Assembly (NCBI GenBank): GCA_013003805.1
Contig: JABDII010000508.1
Span: 1 to 12,062 of the forward strand
Direction of reading: 5' to 3'
Source of the DNA: Gemmatimonadales bacterium
Lineage (GTDB): Bacteria; Gemmatimonadota; Gemmatimonadetes; Gemmatimonadales; GWC2-71-9
DNA: 12,062 nt
Below the pieces are notes generated by a model. That model saw nothing but the letters and a program-made list of their open reading frames with translations, had not been told where the DNA came from and searched no databases. Positions 1 to 5,718 of this stretch are shown here, one piece after another. Made by a program: the position numbers and the translations under genes. Every line of letters starts with the position of its first letter. Within the stretch, counting starts at the first letter, position 1.

Positions 1-416
1 GTGCATGCCGTTTGGCTGGAGGGATCCGGTGCATAGTGTAGTCCAAAAGGAGCGGCGGCTGTCGAGAGATGGGCGTTGACGACACCGGGCTCGACGACAG
101 CCCGCCGCCGTTCCGGGTGAATGGCGAGGACCTTGGTGAGTCGCGTGAGCGTGATCAACACCGAATCCTCGTCGGCCAGCGACCCGCCTGACAGCCCCGT
201 CCCAGCCCCACGGGCCACGAAGGGCACTTGGGCGAGATACAGCAGGCGCACAACGCGTATCACCTCATCCCGGGTGCCGGGGAGAACGACCAGGCCGGGG
301 GTGGCCTCGTGCGTCGGGAGCCCATCGGATCGGAACGTGGCGCGCTCCGACGGTCGGTGCCGTACCCACCGAGCGCCGACGATCTTGGCGAGTGCAGGGG
401 CGAGCGAGGCGTTCAC
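1..416 (-). CDS. glcD: FAD-binding oxidase, GlcD-like (partial, C-terminus outside window)
   Basis: This is the N-terminal 138 residues of a glycolate-oxidase GlcD / D-lactate-dehydrogenase-type flavoprotein, which oxidises a 2-hydroxy acid using FAD bound in a PCMH-type domain. The translation shows the fold's signatures in order: LVVLPGTRDEV (about residues 42-52), the FAD-pyrophosphate-binding loop RGAGTGLSGG (69-78), then VEPGVVNAHL (108-117) and PDPSSQTAC (130-138), where the family normally continues into a Gly-rich FAD contact. The gene is cut by the window edge, so the C-terminal substrate domain is unseen. I chose the GTG at 416-414 because it overlaps the TGA of the upstream gene as GTGA and places the first conserved block at the usual distance. 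No Shine-Dalgarno precedes it, so it probably depends on translational coupling. The family is clear; glycolate versus lactate as substrate cannot be told from this fragment. Confidence 0.88.
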   Translation of the reverse strand, partial: MNASLAPALAKIVGARWVRHRPSERATFRSDGLPTHEATPGLVVLPGTRDEVIRVVRLLYLAQVPFVARGAGTGLSGGSLADEDSVLITLTRLTKVLAIHPERRRAVVEPGVVNAHLSTAAAPFGLHYAPDPSSQTAC

Positions 417-1081
417 GGACTGCCCGGGGGAGGTGGATACGGGCGACTGCTCTGCCCGTTGCCGCGCGCCCGCTCATGCAGACGCGCTCTGTCGGCCATG
501 TCGGCGACTCGAGACCTGAGCCACCGAGTCAATGACTCAACCCGCTGTTTGACCGATTGCATTTCGAGAAGCCGAAGCTGAGAGGGTGTGCCGAGGTCAA
601 GGGCCCCCGCGACCTGGAAGGTCAGTGCACCCGGATCTCGAGCGAGGGCGACGGTCTCCGGCACGACGTCGTGCAGGATCTGCATCGCCTCCGTGTAGAC
701 CCGGAACAGCCGCTCGAGTTCCTCGGTGCTCAGAGGCTCGGGGTCGATCTCGTGATCGTCGAACCCCTCCACAAGAGCCTTCAGATAGGGGGTGTCATCC
801 TTGAGATAGCGCTGAACCCGGAATCGCTCTTGTCCGACGACGATGATGTTCGATCGCCCATCCGGCAAGAGGTCCTGCGTCTGAATACGTGCGGCACATC
901 CGACCGTTCCAGGCGGTGGTGCCTCCCGTTCCTCTCCCGGGGGGAGGATGCCGAATGGAGCGTCATCCTCCAGGCAATCCGCGACCAATTCCCGGTAGCG
1001 CGGCTCGAAGATGTGCAACGGCAGGATGGTGCCGGGAAAGAGGACGGCCGTGAGGGGAAACAGTGCTAGGGGCGCGGACAT
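413..1081 (-). CDS. Lon N-terminal (substrate-binding) domain protein
   Basis: This is a 222-residue stand-alone protein of the LON substrate-binding domain family (Pfam LON_substr_bdg), without the AAA+ ATPase and protease domains of Lon. The N-terminus has the family signature: LALFPLTAVLFPG, then LPLHIFEPRYRELV, DDAPFGIL and VGCAARI, followed by a helical C-terminal half (SVKQRVESLTRWLRSRV). The tail after about residue 205 is Pro/Gly-rich and probably disordered. The biochemical role of stand-alone members is not settled; recognition of unfolded peptides is inferred from Lon. The ATG at 1081 puts the LFPL motif at residues 7-10, as in relatives. A GGGAGG sequence lies further upstream, about 9 bases before an in-frame GTG at 1111, so a start there (10 residues longer) is a real alternative. 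It follows the sigma-factor gene by about 60-90 bases and overlaps the GlcD-like gene by 4 bases, so it is probably the middle of a three-gene unit. Confidence 0.87.
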   Translation of the reverse strand: MSAPLALFPLTAVLFPGTILPLHIFEPRYRELVADCLEDDAPFGILPPGEEREAPPPGTVGCAARIQTQDLLPDGRSNIIVVGQERFRVQRYLKDDTPYLKALVEGFDDHEIDPEPLSTEELERLFRVYTEAMQILHDVVPETVALARDPGALTFQVAGALDLGTPSQLRLLEMQSVKQRVESLTRWLRSRVADMADRARLHERARGNGQSSRPYPPPPGSP

Positions 1082-1173
1082 ACCGGAAGATCTCGGTGGT
1101 TGCCCGTTCACACAATCCAATCCCTCCCAGCGAAGGTCGGGAGAGTCGGGGAGGTGCTACTGGCGGATCGGCC

Positions 1174-2067
1174 TCAGGCCGTTCCCCAGAATCCCTGGAG
1201 TGCTTTCACGTCGGGAGACTCTCGGAGCTTCTCAAAGGCGCGCTCCCTAATCTGGCGGATACGCTCCCGCGTCACCCCCATCAGAGCGCCGATCTTCTCG
1301 AGCGTCAGCGCCTCCGAACCCTCCTCGAGTCCGTAGTAAAGATGGAGGATCTTGCGCTCCCGTGGGGTGAGGTACTGTTCGAAGATCCGATCGATGAACT
1401 CTCGGGTGAGGCGGGCATCCGTGTTCTCTTCGATCTCTCCGCCCTCAGTCCCGGCGAATCGCTCACCGAAGGTACTGGCTGCCTTGTCGGTCCGCTCGAC
1501 CGGTGCATCCAACGACAGCTCGGCGGTCGTCATACGGCGGGCGGTTCGGATATTGTCGACCGAATCATTCAGGGCAGTGGCAATCTCTTTGTCGGTGGGC
1601 TCGCGCCCGAGCTCTTGCGAGAGAAAACTCTCCGCGCGCGACATCCGGATGAGTGCCGAATTCTGGTTCAGGGGGATGCGAACGCTTCGGGTCTGTTCGG
1701 CCAGCGCCTTCAGGACGGCTTGTCGCACCCACCAGACCGCGTACGAAATGAACTTGACGCCGTGATCAGGGTCGAATTTTCGAACCGCCTTCAACAACCC
1801 CTCGTTCCCTATGGCAACCAGCTCTCCTAAGTCCAGCCCGTGCCCCTGGTACTTCTTGACGTAGGAAATGACGAATCGAAGATTCGCCGTCACCAGCCGC
1901 TCGGCGGCTTGGGTGTCTCCGTTTCGAGCCAACCTCGCCAGCCGCTTCTCCTCCTTGGGATCGGAGATCATGGGAAGCTTCTGGATGTCTTGCAGGTATT
2001 GATCGAAGGCGCTGGTTGGCGGGGCTCGAAAGAAGGGGCGAGCCTTCCGTGCGGTCAATGGTGCCAT
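1174..2067 (-). CDS. rpoD: RNA polymerase sigma factor, RpoD/SigA type
   Basis: This 297-residue sigma-70 factor directs core RNA polymerase to -10/-35 promoters. Visible in order: region 1.2 (about residues 18-50, FDQYLQDIQKLPMISDPKEE), region 2 with the core-binding part LDLGELVAIGNEGLLKAV (78-95) and the -10 recognition/melting helix FISYAVWWVRQAV (106-118), region 3 (about 125-195), and region 4 starting at LTPRERKILHLYYGL (233-247), with the -35 helix-turn-helix TLEKIGALMGVTRERIRQIR (255-274). There is no region 1.1 and no long non-conserved insert between 1.2 and 2. At about 290 residues it resembles the short primary sigma factors of Bacteroidota and Gemmatimonadota rather than the 600-residue E. 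coli RpoD. The HGLDLGEL and RSVRIP blocks favour a group 1 factor, but a group 2 RpoS-like paralogue cannot be excluded without the rest of the genome. It begins with ATG at 2067 behind a weak GGGGTAGG. It has its own near-consensus promoter (2161-2189) with a stem-loop leader. Confidence 0.93.
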   Translation of the reverse strand: MAPLTARKARPFFRAPPTSAFDQYLQDIQKLPMISDPKEEKRLARLARNGDTQAAERLVTANLRFVISYVKKYQGHGLDLGELVAIGNEGLLKAVRKFDPDHGVKFISYAVWWVRQAVLKALAEQTRSVRIPLNQNSALIRMSRAESFLSQELGREPTDKEIATALNDSVDNIRTARRMTTAELSLDAPVERTDKAASTFGERFAGTEGGEIEENTDARLTREFIDRIFEQYLTPRERKILHLYYGLEEGSEALTLEKIGALMGVTRERIRQIRERAFEKLRESPDVKALQGFWGTA

Positions 2068-2129
2068 TGCCTACCCCGGGATGCGGAAGCGGTCGGGAGC
2101 GAAGCTGAGATTCCCGCGAGGGAGAGAAA

Positions 2130-2155
2130 CCGAACTGGGTCGGCCGCCAGTTCGG
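2130..2155 (-). promoter_or_regulatory. Stem-loop in the leader of the sigma-factor gene
   Basis: The arms CCGAACTGG (2130-2138) and CCAGTTCGG (2147-2155) are exact reverse complements of 9 bases with an 8-base loop. The distal arm lies 5 bases downstream of the predicted -10 box, so the hairpin would form at or next to the 5' end of the sigma-factor mRNA, about 63 bases before the ATG. On the transcribed strand it is followed by TTTCTCTCCC, a poor U-tract, so it is not a good terminator. It could stabilise the mRNA 5' end or, as DNA, be a palindromic operator. The repeat is directly visible; its function is inference. Confidence 0.6.
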
Positions 2156-2160
2156 TGCGC

Positions 2161-2189
2161 ATAATAGGAATTTCCCGAGCGCCGGTCAA
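2161..2189 (-). promoter_or_regulatory. Sigma-70-type promoter of the sigma-factor operon
   Basis: Read on the minus strand, TTGACC (2189-2184) is followed after exactly 17 bases by TATTAT (2166-2161). Each hexamer differs from the TTGACA/TATAAT consensus at one position and the spacer is optimal. The predicted transcription start is near 2154, giving a leader of about 87 bases before the ATG at 2067. It sits in a 290-base gap after aroB, so it likely drives the sigma factor and the two genes after it. A housekeeping sigma factor made from a housekeeping promoter would be self-sustaining. This is a sequence prediction only. Confidence 0.7.
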
Positions 2190-2200
2190 GCGAAAAATGA

Positions 2201-2286
2201 TTTTCCACATCACAATTTGTTCATCTACAACCGCTTGCTGATTTCGTCCACTTTTCCACCACAAGACAGTTTCCCACATATCCACG
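2201..2286. promoter_or_regulatory. Cluster of DnaA-box-like TTTTCCACA elements upstream of the sigma promoter
   Basis: In the comparatively AT-rich part of the gap, the plus strand carries TTTTCCACA at 2201-2209 (a full match to the loose DnaA-box consensus TTWTNCACA), TTTTCCACC at 2252-2260 (one mismatch), TTTCCCACA at 2270-2278 (one mismatch) and ATATCCACG at 2278-2286 (two mismatches), all in the same orientation. The first lies about 12 bases upstream of the -35 box. They may be DnaA sites controlling the sigma-factor gene, sites for another regulator, or chance in an AT-rich stretch. The rest of the gap to aroB (2287-2357) shows nothing else I recognise beyond a small near-palindrome CCACGTGTGG at 2282-2291. 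Confidence 0.35.
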
Positions 2287-2357
2287 TGTGGTTCTCAAGT
2301 GATTGTTGTGTATGGGATTACAGCGATTGTGGACGGAGTAGGGCTGGGTTCAAAACT

Positions 2358-3501
2358 TCACGCACTCGATGAAGCGAGCGATTCCAACACGTTCACCAGG
2401 ATACTGTTAGGTGGCGACTCGACGGTCCACTCCCCTCCGGCCCGATGCATACGCCCGACCGCTTCTGGAAGCGCAAGCCGAACGACCTGAGCTCGAGTCT
2501 TTTTGTCGACTTGAGCCACCCTCACCACTTCTTCCGCATCGACGGGGAACCGGAGTGTGGTGGGGAGGTTCAAACGGCTCAGCACCCTCCCAACTCGATC
2601 CGCCAGCCCCCCTTCGGCCAGTCCCACCGCCTCGGCGATTCTGCATTCGGCTAAGAGCCCAAGGGCGACGGCCTCGCCGTGGTCCAGTCGGTACGCGGTC
2701 GCGTGCTCCAACGCGTGGCCTAACGTGTGGCCGGCGTTGAGAATGGCCCGTTCACCAATCTCTCGCTCGTCCCGGCTGACAATCGATGCCTTGAGTTCTA
2801 CACTCCGGCGAACCAAGCGCGTGAGGGTGGGAAGCTCCCGCGAATGCACCTTACTGGCCTCAGCGCCCAGCCATTCGAAGTACTCCTCATCGGCGATCAG
2901 GCCATGCTTGACCGCCTCCGCCAGGCCACTCCGGTATGTCGGATCCGGCAGCGTAAGCAGCGTTCGCGGGTCTGCAACCACACCCACCGGTGGATGAAAC
3001 GCGCCTATCAGGTTCTTGCCGTGCGCCGTGTTTATGCCGGTCTTGCCTCCCACCGATGCGTCCACCATGGCGACCAGCGTCGTGGGAACGGCCAGAAACG
3101 GAACGCCGCGCATGAACGTTGCCGCAACGAATCCCCCCAGGTCGCCGACGACGCCGCCGCCGAGCGCGATGATGGCACTGTCACGCCCAAAGCCGCCTTC
3201 GAGGAGGGCGTCGATGAGCCGAGCCCAGTTCTCCTGGGTCTTGCTGGACTCTCCCGGCGCGACCGCGAAGACCCGACCGACCGCAGAGGGGTTCACTCTC
3301 GTCGCTTCTGTCCTGCCGCCAGGAATGGTCGGGCACGGACTGCCACTCCGCATAATGGCGTTCGACCGTTGTGTCGGTGAGGATGGCCACCCGCCGATTC
3401 GACAGATACCGATTCGTCAACTCGAGCAATTGATCGAGCGCACCGGCACCTATGTGGACGTGATACTCGCCGAGGGCGTGCTGAACCCGAATGGTATCCA
3501 A
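2358..3501 (-). CDS. aroB: 3-dehydroquinate synthase (AroB), reading frame broken by an apparent single-base shift
   Basis: AroB converts DAHP to 3-dehydroquinate, the second step of the shikimate pathway, in the cytosol with NAD+ and a divalent metal. The N-terminal part is in one frame from a TTG start at 3501 (MDTIRVQHALGEYHVHIGAG, then VAILTDTTVERHYAEW). The rest is in another frame from about 3272 to the TGA at 2358. The second frame contains APGESSKT, the NAD-binding GGGVVGDLGGFVAATFMRG, TTLVAMVDASVGGKTGIN, KNLIGAFHPP, the active-site EAVKHGLI, and the metal-ligand blocks NAGHTLGHALE and LDHGEAVALGL. All catalytic motifs are therefore intact. Joining needs a +1 shift between 3342 and 3273; removing one base gives 380 residues against about 350-370 usual. 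A C4 run on the coding strand (3291-3288) is one candidate site. A sequencing error seems likelier than a true pseudogene, but both are possible. The start lies 4 bases after the stop of the upstream adenosyltransferase gene. Confidence 0.9.
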
Positions 3502-3505
3502 GCGC

Positions 3506-4051
3506 CTACCAGGTCGTATCCCCGTGGCCGCCCCGATGATTGGCCAAACGGGCGAGGGTGAAGAGCGTGTCTGACAGCCGGTTCAAGTATTCTAGGAAGA
3601 GATCTGGTACCGGCGACTCCTGCGCGAGCCGCACGATGCTGCGTTCGGCGCGGCGACAGACCGTCCGGGCGAGATGGAGCGCTGCGGCCTTGGGGCTCCC
3701 GGCAGGCAGGACGAAGTCGGTGAGCGAAGGAAGCTCGTCCGTTGCCTGATCGATCACGGTCTCGAGTTCACCAACCCGCTCGGGCGAGAGGTCGGCCTTG
3801 GCGAGGGCTTGAGCGACTTTCTTGGGGTCCGGTGTGGCTAGGTGCCCTCCGATGGCGAACAGGTCCTGCTGGACCGATTCCAGCAACGTGTCGGCGAACT
3901 CGCGAGGGTCGGTCGCGCGTGCAACACCGATGGCGGAGTTCAACTCGTCCACGTCCCCGTAGGCAGCCACTCGTGGGTGACTCTTGGGGACGCGGCCGCC
4001 TCCGAAAAGGCTTGTCTCGCCCTGATCGCCCGTCTTGGTGTAGATCTTCAT
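3506..4051 (-). CDS. pduO: PduO-type cob(I)alamin adenosyltransferase
   Basis: This 181-residue cytosolic enzyme transfers the adenosyl group of ATP to cob(I)alamin, giving coenzyme B12. The N-terminus has the family's ATP-binding signature, KIYTKTGDQGETSLFGGGR (residues 2-20), followed by HPRVAAYGDVDELNSAIG, the other conserved block. The C-terminal half holds the helices LARTVCRRAERSIVRLA and YLNRLSDTLFTLARLAN, which carry the conserved Arg and Asp/Asn residues of the trimeric PduO fold. The length is normal. The ATG at 4051 puts the KIYTKTG motif at residue 2, as is usual; a TTG three codons upstream (4060) is a less likely start. It follows the lipoprotein gene by about 35 bases and precedes aroB by 4, so it is probably co-transcribed with both. 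No B12 riboswitch or B12 synthesis gene is visible nearby, so it may serve in salvage of imported corrinoid. Confidence 0.93.
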   Translation of the reverse strand: MKIYTKTGDQGETSLFGGGRVPKSHPRVAAYGDVDELNSAIGVARATDPREFADTLLESVQQDLFAIGGHLATPDPKKVAQALAKADLSPERVGELETVIDQATDELPSLTDFVLPAGSPKAAALHLARTVCRRAERSIVRLAQESPVPDLFLEYLNRLSDTLFTLARLANHRGGHGDTTW

Positions 4052-4085
4052 GCTGGTCAATCACCCAGAAATGGAATCGGTCCGC

Positions 4086-5216
4086 TCATCGATCACAGGG
4101 ACCGGCCACGCGAGCCGCGGCCACGACCGTATTTGTCTGCGGTGAGACGACACCCCAAACGACAGTGCGTTCAGAGGGGTGTACTTGCTCGAGCCAAAGG
4201 TAGTCTCGTCCACTGCCGAATCCCGAAATGGCCTCGAGCCGGCGCCAATACAACGGAGGCCATTCGCCGCCGAATGTAGTCAGCTGCCCACCCTGGAGGC
4301 CGAGGACAGTCGGCCGGAGGACGGTTTGCGCGTTTTGCCCGGCGCTGTCCCACACCAACACGGCTGAAGCGAGCAGCGTGTCCGACTGAGAAGTGACGCG
4401 GCGTACTCTGAGTGCCACCGCGTAGCGGGCCTGGTCGTCGCCACCTCGCATAGCGACCACGTCGGCTGCGTCGATGTCCTGCAACGTGTTGATTTCGAGT
4501 TGACCCCGGCCCGGCCCGCTCAACGGAAGGAGGTCGCCCGGCATGCGTTGTTGGATGGCAGAGTCGATAGCGCGTTCCGAGCGCACTAACAGACTGTCTA
4601 ACAATGCCGGCCGGGGCGGTGGCGCGGCCAATCGCTCGACGACCTCCCCTTCCGCCAGCTCGCTGCGCGGTCGCGTCTGAAATGACCCGAGAACTGGTCC
4701 GTGAAAGACGGACCAGCCGCCGCTGTGCGGCTCGCCGACGATGATCTCTGCCAAGGAACCGGAAGCTCCACATCGGTTGCCGCGCAACAGAATGGAGAGT
4801 GGCCGAACCCTGGTATGGCCGCCCCCAAAGCCGGCCAACGGCTCTTGAATGGCGGGGCCGGTCTGCCCATCGCCTGCCAGGAGCGCGATCGTTCCGACCC
4901 CACCGAGCCGCGACCACACGGACTCGCCCCGATCGAGTGGCGGACCGTACCGCCGGTAGAGTGTTGCTATCAGAGCCGTGTCGTTACTGAGGAGGTGAAT
5001 GGCGCGGCTGGTACCTTCGCCCACGAAGCTGCCGAGCAGGCGATCGCTCGGGTCGAGACGCGCGTCGCTGGTGATGGGGATGCTGTCAATCGGAAACGGC
5101 GCCCGATTGACGGTGGTGGTGGTCGTCTGGCGATCTGCCTGTCGGCAGCTTCCGAGAGCCGCGAACGCCGTAAGCGTGACGATCACGGCTGGACGCCGGG
5201 TGACGGCCCGGATCAT
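4086..5216 (-). CDS. Lipoprotein of unknown function
   Basis: I do not recognise the family. The 376-residue protein starts with a basic n-region (MIRAVTRRP), a hydrophobic stretch (AVIVTLTAFAAL) and a lipobox LGSC with Cys24 as the predicted lipidated residue, so it is probably an envelope lipoprotein facing the periplasm. A Thr-run linker (TTTTTV, about residues 31-36) follows. The mature part has no visible repeats, further membrane segments or enzyme motif. It is rich in short beta-type stretches and Asp/Ser turns, including VWSRLGGVGTIALLAGDG, a middle stretch rich in Arg and Asp, and a C-terminal part with GEWPPLYWRRLEAISGFGSGRDYLWLEQV. Cys147 and Cys374 could form a disulfide. The ATG overlaps the TGA of the SixA-like gene (ATGA) and has no Shine-Dalgarno, which implies coupled translation. 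Its place behind a cell-wall carboxypeptidase suggests an envelope role, but that is inference only. Confidence 0.8.
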   Translation of the reverse strand: MIRAVTRRPAVIVTLTAFAALGSCRQADRQTTTTTVNRAPFPIDSIPITSDARLDPSDRLLGSFVGEGTSRAIHLLSNDTALIATLYRRYGPPLDRGESVWSRLGGVGTIALLAGDGQTGPAIQEPLAGFGGGHTRVRPLSILLRGNRCGASGSLAEIIVGEPHSGGWSVFHGPVLGSFQTRPRSELAEGEVVERLAAPPPRPALLDSLLVRSERAIDSAIQQRMPGDLLPLSGPGRGQLEINTLQDIDAADVVAMRGGDDQARYAVALRVRRVTSQSDTLLASAVLVWDSAGQNAQTVLRPTVLGLQGGQLTTFGGEWPPLYWRRLEAISGFGSGRDYLWLEQVHPSERTVVWGVVSPQTNTVVAAARVAGPCDR

Positions 5217-5716
5217 TTCGGCCGTGACATCGAAGGGCGAACGAAAAATCGGAGCGTGCCCTTGCCCCGTCCGATGCGTGACGCCTCGATGCCGATCACC
5301 CCACTCTTGGGAACGTCGAGTTCCATCGCCGAGGCTGACCCCGTCAACAGGGCCGCGGCGAATTGACCGAGCCAGGGCTCGTGCCCCACGAACGCGAGCG
5401 TGGCCTGGTCAGACTGTTTCCCAACGGCCCGGGCAATGACCCGCAGATTCGGGGTGGCGGCAAGTGGCGGGCATTCCACGATGGCCGGCTCGGTCGCATC
5501 GTGAAAGGACTGGGCCAGTAGCTCTGCCGTCTGTATCGCGCGGAGCCAGGGGCTGGAGAAGATCGTCGTGGGGACGATGTCACATTCACGGAGATACTGG
5601 CTGATCACGAGCTGGGTCGAGCGCCCCCTGTCGGTAATGGGCCGGAGCGTATCATCCGCGCAGTGAATGGGATCACGCGATCCTGCGTGGGCGTGTCGGA
5701 CGAGCACGAGTAACAC
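5213..5716 (-). CDS. sixA: SixA-like phosphohistidine phosphatase (histidine phosphatase superfamily)
   Basis: This 167-residue protein belongs to the small, cap-less SixA branch of the histidine phosphatase superfamily. In E. coli, SixA removes phosphate from histidine phosphotransfer proteins. The catalytic set is visible: the RHG-type motif LVRHAHAG with Arg7 and nucleophile His8, SSPWLRAIQTAELL with Arg59, and the second histidine in FVGHEPWLGQF (His112). Length matches SixA. The target here is unknown, since no two-component or phosphotransferase gene is in the window. The start is GTG at 5716, five bases after a strong GGGGAGG, giving MLLVLVRH as in relatives. It begins 2 bases after the stop of the carboxypeptidase gene and overlaps the lipoprotein start by 4, so all three are very likely one transcript. 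Confidence 0.88.
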   Translation of the reverse strand: MLLVLVRHAHAGSRDPIHCADDTLRPITDRGRSTQLVISQYLRECDIVPTTIFSSPWLRAIQTAELLAQSFHDATEPAIVECPPLAATPNLRVIARAVGKQSDQATLAFVGHEPWLGQFAAALLTGSASAMELDVPKSGVIGIEASRIGRGKGTLRFFVRPSMSRPK

Positions 5717-5718
5717 GA

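Noticed and set aside
557..1069. A 170-codon open frame on the plus strand
   Set aside because: It is antisense to the LON-domain gene and has no recognisable motif.
1169..1181. Palindrome CGGCCTCAGGCCG at the end of the sigma-factor gene, considered as a terminator
   Set aside because: The stem would be short with an almost absent loop and no U-tract follows on the transcribed strand; it also overlaps the stop codon.
1063..1830. A 255-codon open frame on the plus strand
   Set aside because: It is antisense to the sigma-factor gene, whose conserved regions fully explain this stretch.
2055..2285. A 76-codon minus-strand frame spanning the sigma-factor promoter region
   Set aside because: It covers the predicted promoter and stem-loop, overlaps the sigma gene start and has no ribosome-binding site or family signature, so I treat the stretch as regulatory DNA.
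2068..2357. The AT-rich gap considered as a chromosomal replication origin
   Set aside because: There is no dnaA, dnaN, gidA or other origin-associated gene nearby and only one full DnaA-box match, so an origin call is not supported.
3181..3501. The N-terminal aroB piece considered as a separate small gene
   Set aside because: Its first half is clearly the N-terminus of AroB and its second half is out-of-frame text overlapping conserved AroB sequence in the other frame.
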